Below, one piece after another: positions 53,245 through 62,659 of a stretch of 64,000 nt of DNA. Made by a program: the position numbers and the translations under genes. Source of the DNA: TH-plancto1 sp043777375 (GTDB taxonomy: Bacteria; Planctomycetota; Planctomycetia; Planctomycetales; Planctomycetaceae); assembly GCA_043777375.1 (NCBI GenBank), contig JAYWHX010000031.1, forward strand, positions 1 to 64,000, written 5' to 3'. Each line of letters begins with the position of its first letter. Within the stretch, counting starts at the first letter, position 1. The notes below the pieces were generated by a model that saw only the letters and a list, made by a program, of their open reading frames with translations, did not search any database and was not told the origin of the DNA.

Positions 53245-54492
53245 ATGACAACCCAGTCCGCTTTGATCGCACTCTGTTTGTTCCTCGCTGGAAGCCTCTT
53301 CTCAGTGCAGGCTGCCGACTGGCCGCAGGTGTTGGGCCCTCAGCGGAATGGCATCGCTGACTCGAGCGAAAAAATCGCTTCGCAGTGGAAGGGTCGCCTA
53401 AAATCAACGTGGTCGCGCCCCATCGGGAGTGGCTTCGCAGGCGTTGCTGTGGTTGACGGACGAGCTGTGTTGTTTCATCGCGAGGGGGCGGAGGAGGTGA
53501 TCGAGTGCCTCGACGCACTGACCGGAAAGCCTCTCTGGAAAGACGCCCACGCGACCACGTTTCGGCCGCAATTCGGCAGTGATGATGGGCCGCTCTGCAC
53601 TCCGACGATCGCTCAAGGCAAGGTCATTACCTACGGAGCCCAGGGGGTGCTGTCCTGTCACGATCTGCAAACCGGAATGCTCGACTGGCTGCGGGAGACT
53701 CACAAAGACTTCGGAGCCGAGACCGGATATTTCGGCGCGGGGAGTTCTCCGCTGGTCGTCGGGGATCGCATCGTCGTGAATGTCGGAGGTAAGAAGGCGG
53801 GCGCAGGCGTTGTGGCCTTCAAACTTCAGGATGGGGCCACGGTCTGGAAGAAGATCAACGACGATGCCAGCTATTCAGCCCCCGTGGTGTTGGAGATCGA
53901 GGGGCTGCCAGTTGCGATCATCATCACAAGACTCAAGTGCGTCGGCATCGAAATCCCGAATGGAGGCTTGGTGTTCGATGTCCCATTCGGGGCGCGCGGA
54001 CCGACCGTCAATGGAGCATCTCCCGTCGTGACGGGCAATCAGATTTTCCTGACGAGTAGTTACGGTGTCGGGGCCTTGTCCGGGCGATTGGAGTTCCCCA
54101 ATTTTGTCACCGACTACGCCAAAGAGGAATTCTTCGCGAGTCAGTATGCCACTCCTGTGGTCTTTGATGGCCTGTTCTACGGCATCGATGGGCGAGACGA
54201 TACCGGGGTCGCCGACTTCAAGTGTTTCGACCCGAAAAAGAAGACTGTCCTGTGGACCGAGGCGAGCTTTGGGTACGGCACACAAATCCTGGTCGATGGT
54301 AAGCTGCTGGTTGTCAAAACCAATGGTGAACTCGTGCTGATCGAGCCCAACGCGTCGGCGTACACAGAGCTGGCACGAGAAAAGGTGCTAGACGGCGTAA
54401 CGCGGGCCTTACCAGCACTGTCGAATGGATTGCTCTATGTTCACGATGATACGACGCTCAAGTGCATCGACCTGAGAGCGACTCTTCGATGA
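53245..54492 (+). CDS. PQQ-like beta-propeller protein, exported
   Basis: A 415-residue secreted beta-propeller with PQQ-like repeats. The ATG at 53245 has AAGGA 8 bases upstream and a signal (SALIALCLFLAGSLFSVQAA). The repeat-type strands are evident (VIECLDALTGKPLWKD, VLSCHDLQTGMLDW, GVVAFKLQDGATVWKK, FKCFDPKKKTVLW, TLKCIDLRATL). No catalytic residues are visible, and the role in binding or scaffolding is not known. The end overlaps pgpA as ATGA. Confidence 0.85.
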   Translation: MTTQSALIALCLFLAGSLFSVQAADWPQVLGPQRNGIADSSEKIASQWKGRLKSTWSRPIGSGFAGVAVVDGRAVLFHREGAEEVIECLDALTGKPLWKDAHATTFRPQFGSDDGPLCTPTIAQGKVITYGAQGVLSCHDLQTGMLDWLRETHKDFGAETGYFGAGSSPLVVGDRIVVNVGGKKAGAGVVAFKLQDGATVWKKINDDASYSAPVVLEIEGLPVAIIITRLKCVGIEIPNGGLVFDVPFGARGPTVNGASPVVTGNQIFLTSSYGVGALSGRLEFPNFVTDYAKEEFFASQYATPVVFDGLFYGIDGRDDTGVADFKCFDPKKKTVLWTEASFGYGTQILVDGKLLVVKTNGELVLIEPNASAYTELAREKVLDGVTRALPALSNGLLYVHDDTTLKCIDLRATLR

Positions 54493-55004
54493 CCACTTCC
54501 GAGCCCAGAGCCAAAACCTCACTCATCGATCGCCTCATCTGTCTCGCAGCTGCGGGGGGAGGGCTGGGTTACCTGCCGAATGCTCCGGGGACGTTTGGGA
54601 GTTTGCTCGGGCCGTTGCTCGTGTGGATCGCCCAGCGCGACGGGATCACGAGTCCGCAAGATCTCGCGCTGCTGGGGGTGGTGTGGTTTTTACTGGGGAC
54701 GGCCCTCTCGATACATGCGATTCGTGTGTCAGGGATGAAGGACCCTCAGTTCGTCGTCTGCGACGAGTTCTTCGCATTCGCGTGGGTCTACCTCTTCGTG
54801 CCGGTCACGTGGCCGACAGCGATCACGGGGTTCGCTTTCTTTCGACTTTTTGATATCTGGAAGCCGGGTCCGGTGGGCTGGGCCGAGAAGCTGCCCGGCG
54901 GGTGGGGAGTCATGGCTGATGACACCGTGGCGGGGCTGATGGCGGGCGGTTGCCTGTGGGGTGTCGTCCAGCTGCTACCGGCGTTGTTCGCCTCAGCGAG
55001 CTAA
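54489..55004 (+). CDS. pgpA: Phosphatidylglycerophosphatase A
   Basis: Membrane phosphatase removing the phosphate of phosphatidylglycerophosphate. The 171-residue protein starts at the ATG at 54489, overlapping the upstream stop. The family motifs are PNAPGTFGSLLG, CDEFFAFAWVYLFVP and FFRLFDIWKPGPVGW, with GGWGVMADDTVAG near the end. Four hydrophobic helices are expected. Its coupling to the PQQ-like gene is by overlap only. The stop converges on the glycosyltransferase gene with 12 bases of overlap. Confidence 0.93.
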   Translation: MTTSEPRAKTSLIDRLICLAAAGGGLGYLPNAPGTFGSLLGPLLVWIAQRDGITSPQDLALLGVVWFLLGTALSIHAIRVSGMKDPQFVVCDEFFAFAWVYLFVPVTWPTAITGFAFFRLFDIWKPGPVGWAEKLPGGWGVMADDTVAGLMAGGCLWGVVQLLPALFASAS

Positions 55005-56300
55005 GGCGGCGACAGAATGAAGCGTTTCAGCGAAACAGTCCGTCACAGGTTCAATCGCGTGGTTTTTCTCGACAAATGATCGCCCCCGAGTCCCGAGTTC
55101 ACGGCACTTCTCCGCAGAGTCCGTCAGTTCTCGCAAAGCAAACGCCGCTCGTTGCCAGTCCCCACCATAGCACTCCCCAGCACGGGACTGTTCGAGAAAC
55201 GAGCGTCCCACATCCGTGCTGATGATCGGCACCCGAGATGCCGCCGCCTGCAAGAAGGCATTCGGAAAACCCTCCAGTGACGACGTGTTGATGGACGCGA
55301 TCGCTTTGCGAAACAGAGCGGGCATCAGCGGGAATGGCACCTGCGTCACGATCCGCACGTTGGCCGGAGCTAACTGCCGAATCTCCGCATCGACAGCGGG
55401 GTCTCGCGGGTTGAGCAGCATGAGGAATGGGACTTCGGGGCATTGTCGGGCGATGTCGATTAGTACCTGCGGACGTTTGTGAATCTTCTCCGCACGACCC
55501 ATCCAGAGCACGAACCGATCAAGCCCCGCGTGCAACTCAGGTGGCAGCTCCGCATTCCCCCGCGCGTCCCACTCCGCGAGATCGATCGGGTTCGGAACCA
55601 GCACTCCCTCACGACCGAACCGATCTCGCAGCAGGCTCAGCTGCTCGGGAGTCTGTACGAGAACTTGATCCGCCTGTTTCAACGAGTAATAGCACGTGGC
55701 TCCCGTGTCCCCATAGGGGTTCCGCTCCTGTGAATCGGCGGTGTATCCCGCATTCAGGTCATCATCTGAGCCCAGAAATAGTACGGCCGGACGCCCCGTC
55801 GCCCGCGCTGATGCGATCGCAGTCGCAGCTGTGGCTTGATTGCCGAAGCAACAGAACAAGTCGGCTTCGATCCGCTCAAAGAATGGCATCGGCAGGCGCG
55901 GATCGGTGGGCCGGTCCTCAAAGAACCGAGCGGTCGCCAGCAGCGGTACTTGCCAAGCCAGGGAGGGCGACCAGCGATGGACCTTGATCCACGGGAACCC
56001 CACTTGCCGCGAGGCAAACCCACCGACCGACTCGCGCAGCCGATAGAAGCGATCTCGCAGCCCGATAATTCGGACTCCCTCGACCACTGATTGAGTCAGC
56101 GGCGCTGTGGTTCGTACAGCGAGCGAGACCTCGACATCGGAGCGCTTCGCCAGTTGCCGCGCCAGCAACCATGCCCGCGTCTCCGTCCCCCCCACCTGTC
56201 CGCCAGCCAACGGATTGACAGCGGGGTATGCGTTGAACGCAACGATGCAGATGCGGAGGGGGAGTTGATTCGGGAATGAGAGAGGAGATGGGAGCGACAT
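54993..56300 (-). CDS. Glycosyltransferase family 4-like protein
   Basis: A 435-residue GT-B-fold transferase of the GT4 type. The N-domain has ICIVAFNAYPAVNPLAGGQV with the GG(Q)V(G)GTE pair. The C-domain has RFVLWMGRAEKIHKRPQVL, and SSLEGFPNAFLQAAASRVP carries the donor-binding E-x7-E-like region, ending in FVEKNHAIEPVTD. The sugar donor and acceptor are unknown. It converges on pgpA with a 12-base overlap. The 5' start lacks a clear ribosome-binding site. Confidence 0.88.
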   Translation of the reverse strand: MSLPSPLSFPNQLPLRICIVAFNAYPAVNPLAGGQVGGTETRAWLLARQLAKRSDVEVSLAVRTTAPLTQSVVEGVRIIGLRDRFYRLRESVGGFASRQVGFPWIKVHRWSPSLAWQVPLLATARFFEDRPTDPRLPMPFFERIEADLFCCFGNQATAATAIASARATGRPAVLFLGSDDDLNAGYTADSQERNPYGDTGATCYYSLKQADQVLVQTPEQLSLLRDRFGREGVLVPNPIDLAEWDARGNAELPPELHAGLDRFVLWMGRAEKIHKRPQVLIDIARQCPEVPFLMLLNPRDPAVDAEIRQLAPANVRIVTQVPFPLMPALFRKAIASINTSSLEGFPNAFLQAAASRVPIISTDVGRSFLEQSRAGECYGGDWQRAAFALRELTDSAEKCRELGTRGRSFVEKNHAIEPVTDCFAETLHSVAALAR

Positions 56301-56322
56301 AGAAGAAGTATCAACAGCCAGC

Positions 56323-56400
56323 GATCAAGTGCCAAGCTCCAACAGCGAGTTTTTCTTGTCGGCCCTTGGCACTTGCCAGTCCGCCCTTGATACTGGCACA
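56323..56400. repeat. AAGTGCCAAG inverted repeat
   Basis: AAGTGCCAAG at about 56327-56336 is mirrored by CTTGGCACTT at about 56365-56374, with a further related CCTTGATACTGGCAC. It fills the gap between the divergent glycosyltransferase and the 281-residue conserved gene. Confidence 0.55.
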
Positions 56401-56442
56401 ACCAAGAGTCCGACTTCCCTTCATGCAGACTTGCAGCCTCCC

Positions 56443-57288
56443 ATGCTCGACCGCGAAGAATACATCGAACAGAACCATCTCTTCCGGGTCTACCGGGAGC
56501 GGATCGAGCAGAACACGCCTGCCCAGGAAATTCTGGCGTCGGTCCGCGATGAGATCCTGACCACGACCAAACTCCCGATGGCGATCGACTTCCTCGCTGG
56601 TGAGTTGAATCTCCATGGCCGCGTCAGCGAGGGGATGCGCCAGCTGGGGCATTACTTCTCGGCGTTCCAGACCTTCATCATGTCGAAGGCCGAGGAGGAA
56701 GGGGCCCGTTTCGACATCCGCGTCGCACTGGCCATTCTGGAACAGCTGTCCGCGTACATGTCGGGCACGCCGACTGCGCCAGGTCTGTTCATGTACCAGT
56801 TCGAGTGCCTGGCTCGAAACCGCTTGGGATATGACTTCGGCATCGAGGCGGTGGCCAAGGACCCGTTCTACAGCGCCGAGTGGAAGGAGTGGATCATGAA
56901 GATTCGCCCTCAGCTCGGCATGACCGACTTCGCTGAGCTGCTCTTTTCCCGGTCGCAGCACCATGTCGTCGAGCTGCGTCGGAAGCGAAACGATCCAGAA
57001 TTTCTGCCGTCGTATCCGATTCTGTTCGAAGCTCAGGAAGGGCGGATCGCGAAGGCCAATACCGGCAAAGACCCGCTGTACATGTTTGCTGCTCTCCAGC
57101 GGCAGCTCGGATATCCGAAAGTGCCGCGCCCCGATCCGGCCAGGACATCGGCACTCTTTGAGCCGCAAGTCGAGCAGCGGTTCCAGCGGCTCGAAGCCCG
57201 GCTCAGTCTCCTGGAACAAGAAGCCAAGGGCGGGCTCGATCTCAGCCAGCTGGCACCGAAGGATTTGTATCGTTTGGATGAAAAGTAG
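56443..57288 (+). CDS. Conserved hypothetical protein
   Basis: A 281-residue soluble helical protein whose family I do not recognise. The ATG at 56443 (MLDREEYIEQNHLFRVYRER) begins the region that looks conserved; the frame is open from 56329 but the extra residues look random. It has FRVYRERIEQNTPAQEILAS, ALAILEQLSAYMSGTPTAPG and KRNDPEFLPSYPILFEAQE. No signal or membrane helix, and a possible C-terminal coiled-coil (QRFQRLEARLSLLEQEAKGG). Neighbours give no clue to function. Confidence 0.75.
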   Translation: MLDREEYIEQNHLFRVYRERIEQNTPAQEILASVRDEILTTTKLPMAIDFLAGELNLHGRVSEGMRQLGHYFSAFQTFIMSKAEEEGARFDIRVALAILEQLSAYMSGTPTAPGLFMYQFECLARNRLGYDFGIEAVAKDPFYSAEWKEWIMKIRPQLGMTDFAELLFSRSQHHVVELRRKRNDPEFLPSYPILFEAQEGRIAKANTGKDPLYMFAALQRQLGYPKVPRPDPARTSALFEPQVEQRFQRLEARLSLLEQEAKGGLDLSQLAPKDLYRLDEK

Positions 57289-57462
57289 TGGGCCTGTCGG
57301 GTGAGGCTCCGATCGGCGATCAATGACATCCGTCGTCTTGAATCGCCAGACTCTGCGTCGACATCAAGTCAATTCCCCAGCTCTTTTGCACAATCGAACC
57401 GCATTGGTCACACTGCGGAAGTGTTAGTCCACGTGAAGTCCAGTCTCTCGGAGAGTCGATCC

Positions 57463-57915
57463 GTGCTGCGTCATCGTCTGATTCACCCGCAGATCAACCA
57501 GATCATTGGCCGTGCGGGTCACCACTCCAAGATCCTGATCGCCGACGGCAACTACCCCGCGTACAACACGCTGGGGCCCAATGCCGAACTCGTTTGCCTG
57601 AACCTCGCTCCCGGCTTGGTGAATTGCTGCCAAGTGCTGGAAGCACTTCTGACCGCCATTCCCATCGAGTCTGCGAACACGATGGGAATTCCAGCGGATG
57701 ACCCCTATGCCTTGCAAGGTGATCCGCCGATCTGGAACGACTACCGACGCATTTTTCGAGAGTCCGAGCTGGGGATCGAATTGCAACCGATTCAGAAATG
57801 GGACTTCTACAATGCGGTCGCCAGCCGCGATCACATCTTGACGATTCAAACGGGTGACCAGGCGTTGTGGGCCAATTTGCTGCTGACGATTGGCGTCCGC
57901 AAGCCGGGTGAATGA
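57463..57915 (+). CDS. RbsD/FucU-family sugar mutarotase-like protein
   Basis: A 150-residue protein of the RbsD/FucU family (pyranase or mutarotase for ribose or fucose). Start at GTG 57463 (GGAG 9 bases upstream) gives MLRHRLIHPQINQIIGRAG. The His in GRAGHHSKILIADGNYPAY is the position of the conserved active-site His. Length is usual. No sugar transporter or kinase lies next to it, so the sugar is unknown. The frame is open to 57301 without homology. Confidence 0.85.
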   Translation: MLRHRLIHPQINQIIGRAGHHSKILIADGNYPAYNTLGPNAELVCLNLAPGLVNCCQVLEALLTAIPIESANTMGIPADDPYALQGDPPIWNDYRRIFRESELGIELQPIQKWDFYNAVASRDHILTIQTGDQALWANLLLTIGVRKPGE

Positions 57916-57951
57916 AGCGGCGCTGAGTCGAATGTGTGGATGAAGACCGGG

Positions 57952-58086
57952 GGGCTGACGCCCCTATGGCACTCGCTAGACCAACCCGACGCGTCAGCGA
58001 GGGGAGAGCGAAAGCGACTGTCCCCCGTGTTTCCCTCGCTGACGTGTCGGGTGGGTCAGCTCAAGTCAGTGCCATGGGGCTGACGC
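57952..58086. repeat. GACGCGTCAGCGAGGG nested inverted repeat
   Basis: The inner arms CCAACCCGACGCGTCAGCGA (57981-58000) and CCCTCGCTGACGTGTCGGGT (58033-58052) are complementary with few mismatches. Outer arms near 57952 and 58068 (GCTGACGCCCCTATGGCAC/GTGCCATGGGGCTGACGC) are also largely complementary. The whole 135-base element lies just upstream of the BatA-like gene. Confidence 0.75.
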
Positions 58087-58118
58087 TGCCTCGCTCGATC
58101 TGTGGATGGTGATGTCAA

Positions 58119-60362
58119 ATGTCTTTCGGTTTTCTCAACACTGCCATGCTCATCGGGTTGGCTGCCATGGCGTTGCCAGTCCTGGCACACCTGATCAGCC
58201 GCCGCAAGTTTGACATCGTCCAGTGGGGGGCGATGCAGTTTCTTCAGCTGGGGCGGAAGACGCGTCGCCGGATTCGGCTGGAAGAACTCCTGCTGATGCT
58301 GATGCGGATGGGCATCCTCGGTCTGATCGCGTTTGGGATGTCGCGTCCGTGGGCCACAGGTGGGGCTATCTCTCATCTCACCGGACGAGTCAGCCGCGAT
58401 GTCGTGCTGGTCGTAGATGGCTCCTACAGCATGGGTTGGAAAGGGCCACTCAGTACGCCGCACGCCCGGGCAGTCCAGTGGGGGCACCAATGCATCGATA
58501 CGCTGCGTCCGGGCGACACGGTCAGTTTGTTAGATGTCCGCGATCAAGTGCGGACGGTCATCGACGTTCCCTCGGGAGATTTCGACTTCGCCAGAACCGC
58601 GCTCGATGAACTCGCTGCTCCCGCCGGATCATCCAACCTGGCAGCTGGCCTGCGACAGGCGATTCAGATTCTGAGCCGGTCATCGAATGTGTCGCGAGAA
58701 GTGATCGTCTTAACCGATCAACAGAAACTGCCATGGCGTCCAGATGATGTTTATCAATGGACTCGCATTGACGACTCGTCCAAGCAGATGTCCGTGCCGC
58801 CCCGCCTGTGGGTCGTCGATGTCATGGGCGAGGTGCAGGACCGCATCAATGTCGCAGTCGGTCTGGCCGAACTCTCTCGCGAGCTGACTGTCCCGGAATT
58901 TCCGATTCGCGTGCGAGCTGTGATCTCGCAGACGAATGCGGAATCGAAGCGCGTGACAGCGTACTTCGAAGTGGATGGTCAGCGGCTGGCGGAGAAGTCA
59001 CAATCGCTGGAGCTGCCCGCCAATGGAGAGGGCTCGGTCGAGTTCGAACACCGCTTCTCGGAGACCGGCAGCCATCTCGTCAGCATTGTGGTGGATGCCG
59101 ATAACTTGCCGGGCGATGACCGCTCTGACGCCGTTGTCGAAGTCGCTGATGGGATTCCCGTTCTGGTCGTCGACGGCGATCCGCAGGCCGACCCGACGCA
59201 GTCCGATTCGTTCTTTCTGATGTCGGCGTTCTCCGCTGTGCGCGACACTCCGTGGGTGCGAGCCGAGAAGGTCAGCTGGACTGACTTCAGCTCGCAGTCG
59301 CTGACTGGTAAGGCGGTCGTCTGGGTTCTGAACGTGGGGACGTTGACTGTGCCGCAAGCGGACGCGATCTCCAAATTCGTCGACGAGGGTGGGACCGTCG
59401 TCTTTGCAGCGGGACGAAAGAATCAGGCGGGCTGGTATCCCGCGTTGCCGGAGCCACTCGGAAAGAAGCTGAGCCCAGCGAAGTTGATCGAGGTTCAGAG
59501 CGATACCGATTTGAAGCTCGGCTCGATGCGTCTGGACAGTGAGAGTTTCAAGGCACCGTGGCTGGAACGATTTCGTAAGGATCAAGGCGTCGATTTGACC
59601 GCGACCCGATTCGCCAAATGGTGGCGCATGGAACCAGTCGTGGGAGATCCGGTCCCCGTCGATGCAGCTGGGAAGCCACTGCCAGTCGGAGCGGACGGTC
59701 AGAAAACCGCTCTCGCACCTGCCGGAACCGTACTCGCCAAGCTGGAGAACGGGGCCCCGTGGCTCATCGCGAAACGGGTCGGCAAGGGGACTGTGATGCA
59801 ACTGTCCACCCCTCTCGATTCGGAATGGTCAACTCTGCCGAGCAAGAATGACTTTGTCCCGTTCCTGCACGAGATCGTCTTTGCTTACTCGACGCAGCGA
59901 ACCAGTCGCAATGTCGATCTGGGGTCTCCGCTGGTCTTGGATCAGGCTCCGCTCGGCGAATTGATTGTGAAAGGGCCTGACGGAAAAGAGGCCCGGACTC
60001 CGACCAAAATCGAAGGCGACCGCCGCACCGCGCGGTTTGCACAGACAACACTCCCCGGGGTCTACGAGATGCGTTCCGCAGCGGGCGCCGGAAAGCCCGA
60101 GCGGTTCGTCGTGAATTTCGATCGAAAAGAATCCGATTTGAGTGCGCTGACGCCGCCCGAAGTGCAGGGCCTGACTGACAAGGGACTCGTGTTCACCACG
60201 GATGCGGAGGCCGTTGCCAAGAATGCGACCGATCAGCAGGCTCGATCGGAATTCTGGTGGTGGCTGCTGCTGATTGTGCTGGGAATGCTGGTCTTCGAGG
60301 TGGTGATGACTCGTCGCCTGGTGCAGGGCGGGCATGTCCTGATCGAGCCGGGGCTGACTTAG
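58119..60362 (+). CDS. BatA-like von Willebrand factor A protein
   Basis: A 747-residue membrane protein with the BatA/aerotolerance N-terminal module (LAHLISRRKFDIVQWGAMQF, then two membrane helices) and a VWA domain with the MIDAS start VVDGSYSMGWKG. A GTVVFAAGRKNQAGW region follows, and near the C-terminus is a single transmembrane helix (FWWWLLLIVLGMLVFEVV). In other bacteria BatA acts with MoxR ATPases in assembly or stress resistance; no moxR, batB or duf58 gene is in this window. The ATG at 58119 has a loose GTGGATGG upstream. Confidence 0.88.
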   Translation: MSFGFLNTAMLIGLAAMALPVLAHLISRRKFDIVQWGAMQFLQLGRKTRRRIRLEELLLMLMRMGILGLIAFGMSRPWATGGAISHLTGRVSRDVVLVVDGSYSMGWKGPLSTPHARAVQWGHQCIDTLRPGDTVSLLDVRDQVRTVIDVPSGDFDFARTALDELAAPAGSSNLAAGLRQAIQILSRSSNVSREVIVLTDQQKLPWRPDDVYQWTRIDDSSKQMSVPPRLWVVDVMGEVQDRINVAVGLAELSRELTVPEFPIRVRAVISQTNAESKRVTAYFEVDGQRLAEKSQSLELPANGEGSVEFEHRFSETGSHLVSIVVDADNLPGDDRSDAVVEVADGIPVLVVDGDPQADPTQSDSFFLMSAFSAVRDTPWVRAEKVSWTDFSSQSLTGKAVVWVLNVGTLTVPQADAISKFVDEGGTVVFAAGRKNQAGWYPALPEPLGKKLSPAKLIEVQSDTDLKLGSMRLDSESFKAPWLERFRKDQGVDLTATRFAKWWRMEPVVGDPVPVDAAGKPLPVGADGQKTALAPAGTVLAKLENGAPWLIAKRVGKGTVMQLSTPLDSEWSTLPSKNDFVPFLHEIVFAYSTQRTSRNVDLGSPLVLDQAPLGELIVKGPDGKEARTPTKIEGDRRTARFAQTTLPGVYEMRSAAGAGKPERFVVNFDRKESDLSALTPPEVQGLTDKGLVFTTDAEAVAKNATDQQARSEFWWWLLLIVLGMLVFEVVMTRRLVQGGHVLIEPGLT

Positions 60363-60512
60363 GTTTCCCAGAACTGACTGAAATTCCGCGCCGACCCTGC
60401 TCAGCGGTCCCGGAACAATCCTATACTTGTCGACTCACGATCAGAGGAACCGGACGAGGGCAGGCAGCTGGCTCTCGTCTCATCAGCCAAGACGGCAAAA
60501 GCGGAAGACGAG

Positions 60513-61511
60513 ATGTCCGAGTTACGAAAAGACCCGATTGTGGGACGCTGGGTCATCATTGCGCCCGAGCGCGCAGATCGCCCTCAATCGCTCGAAGAGC
60601 CGGAACTGAATGAGTCCGCATCCGACCCGTTTCTGGAGGGCCGTGAGGACATCACGACTCCGGAGATCTACGCGGTTCGGGCTCCGGGAACAAAGCCCAA
60701 CGGACCCGGCTGGAAGGTCCGAGTCATCGCCAACAAATTCCCGGCGCTCGGAATCCATGGAGATCTGGAGTGCCGCGGTGAAGGGATGTACGACGTCATG
60801 CATGGGGTCGGTGCCCACGAAGTGATCGTCGAGTGCCCTCATTCCGAAACGAATCTGTCCCACCTCCCGGCAGAAGCTGTGCGTGATGTGTTGCTGGCCT
60901 ACCAGTCACGGCTGACCGACCTCAAACGCGACACCCGCCTGATCCATGCGTTGATCTTCAAGAACAAGGGAGCCCGCGCTGGTGCCTCGCTGCCGCATGC
61001 CCATTCCCAATTGATCGTGACGCCGATTGTCCCCATCACGATTCAAGAGGAGCTCGACGGCTCTGAGGCGTACTTCAAATATCGAGGTCGTTCGATCTTC
61101 AATGACATGATCCTGCAAGAGCGGGCCTCCTCGCAGCGGGTGGTCTTGGAGACGGCACAGTTCCTCGTCTTTTGCCCGTTTGCCAGCCGCTTTCCGTTCG
61201 AGATTTGCATCGTCCCCAAGGTACAGCGGAGTCACTACGAAACCGCCTCGCGTTCCGAGATCGATGAACTGGGGGATGTGCTGAAACGTACGCTACGCAA
61301 GCTCGAGGTCGGACTCGAAGATCCGTCGTACAACTACATCATCCACTCCGCTCCGTTTAACATGCCCGAGTTGCCGCATTACCGCTGGCATATCGAGATC
61401 TTCCCGCGTCTGGCCGGAGTCGCAGGCTTCGAATGGGGCAGTGGGTTCTATATCAACCCCGTCCCGCCGGAAGAGGCCGCTAAGTTTTTGCGAGAGACTC
61501 GCGACGATTGA
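60513..61511 (+). CDS. galT: Galactose-1-phosphate uridylyltransferase
   Basis: HIT-fold enzyme that exchanges UDP between glucose and galactose in the Leloir pathway. The 332-residue protein starts MSELRKDPIVGRWVIIAPER. The active-site H-x-H-x-Q is SLPHAHSQLIVTP, and EVIVECPHSETNLSHL is the other conserved stretch. The C-terminal HIT copy has YRWHIEIFPRLAGVAGFEWG. Related nucleotidyltransferases with a broader substrate range exist, but the motif set supports GalT. It is downstream of the BatA-like gene without close spacing. Confidence 0.9.
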   Translation: MSELRKDPIVGRWVIIAPERADRPQSLEEPELNESASDPFLEGREDITTPEIYAVRAPGTKPNGPGWKVRVIANKFPALGIHGDLECRGEGMYDVMHGVGAHEVIVECPHSETNLSHLPAEAVRDVLLAYQSRLTDLKRDTRLIHALIFKNKGARAGASLPHAHSQLIVTPIVPITIQEELDGSEAYFKYRGRSIFNDMILQERASSQRVVLETAQFLVFCPFASRFPFEICIVPKVQRSHYETASRSEIDELGDVLKRTLRKLEVGLEDPSYNYIIHSAPFNMPELPHYRWHIEIFPRLAGVAGFEWGSGFYINPVPPEEAAKFLRETRDD

Positions 61512-61543
61512 ACAGGGGCGAGCCTCGCAGCTCTGACTCCCGT

Positions 61544-62659
61544 TCACCCGTACATCCGAGCCATGTCCCGGATGTAGTCGAGCGCCTCCTCCAGCTCCGG
61601 AACCTGGGCTCCCCGCTGGCGGCCCGCTTTGTCACAGCGAGACAACAGCTCCAACTCCTCAAAGTCCGGGTGCTCGCGCAGCCGCCGCTCGGCTCGGGCG
61701 CCGATGGTGCCATTGAGCAGCTTGTGCGCTTCCATATGATTCTCAATCAACCAGTGGGTGCGGTCAGTAATGAACCCCTTGAGCGCCTCCAACCCGGCGC
61801 TGACATGATCCAGCGGGTCGATCGCCTTCCCGACATCATGCAGCAGTGCAGCCAGCAAGAACTCCTCGTCGTAGGGCAACTCATCACGCGCCAATTCGAA
61901 GACTTGCAAGCTGTGGTACAGGGCGTCCCCTTCCGGATGGTGCTTGCGGCTCTGTGAGACACCGGCCATCGGAATCAGCAGCGACCGGAAGACTGTGAAC
62001 CGGTCGACCTCCTCGCCGGTCGGCACCACATGTTCCAGATCCTGATCCGGGTACTCAGCTGCCAGAAACTTCTCCAGCTGGGAGATCGATGCCCGCTCGA
62101 TGGCTTGACCGGTGATCGAACTTTTGAAGACCAGCCGGGCTTTTTCCAGCGGGTACAACGTCAGCTCGATCTCGAATGGACCTTGCACGTGGAGATGTGT
62201 GAAGAGACGTTCCTCGCCGTGCTTGCGGACCAGCTTGTGCTCGACCTCGTAGACTTGTCCCGCTTCATCGAGCGTCCCGGTCAGCGCCTCGACCGTCGAG
62301 GCGAACACGTGGATATCGATGTCGCTGCCAATGCGGACATGCCCGGTCAGCGTGCTGCCGATCAATCGCGGCTTGAATTTCTTGAGCAGTCGCATGATCG
62401 CCAGAGCAGCCATCCGCATCTCGCGCAGATTCTTCAGCCGGTTTTCGCCCTCATACAGGTGGGCAAACTTCAGGATCTCGTCCCGGATCTCGGCGTTGGA
62501 CGGCAAATCGCGGGGCTTAACCCAGCCGCCGCAAATCTTGCGAGCCGCCTTGAGTTTGGCGGTGTAATATTCGGACTCTCGGCGCGAGTACATCAATCGA
62601 GCTGCCTCGAAGATGATCCGCCGCCGCATCTTATCGTTGTTCTTTCCCGACGGGTTCAT
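61544..62659 (-). CDS. Nucleotidyltransferase-HD domain protein
   Basis: A 371-residue protein with an N-terminal nucleotidyltransferase domain (GSTLTGHVRIGSDIDIHVF, the G-S-x(n)-D-x-D pattern) and a C-terminal HD domain (LLHDVGKAIDPLDH). The same pairing occurs in CCA-adding enzymes and in HD-type poly(A) polymerase-like proteins, but no specific match was evident. The ATG at 62659 (MNPSGKNNDKMRRRIIFEAA) was chosen, since residues before it look random; the frame is open to 62743. Confidence 0.8.
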   Translation of the reverse strand: MNPSGKNNDKMRRRIIFEAARLMYSRRESEYYTAKLKAARKICGGWVKPRDLPSNAEIRDEILKFAHLYEGENRLKNLREMRMAALAIMRLLKKFKPRLIGSTLTGHVRIGSDIDIHVFASTVEALTGTLDEAGQVYEVEHKLVRKHGEERLFTHLHVQGPFEIELTLYPLEKARLVFKSSITGQAIERASISQLEKFLAAEYPDQDLEHVVPTGEEVDRFTVFRSLLIPMAGVSQSRKHHPEGDALYHSLQVFELARDELPYDEEFLLAALLHDVGKAIDPLDHVSAGLEALKGFITDRTHWLIENHMEAHKLLNGTIGARAERRLREHPDFEELELLSRCDKAGRQRGAQVPELEEALDYIRDMARMYG

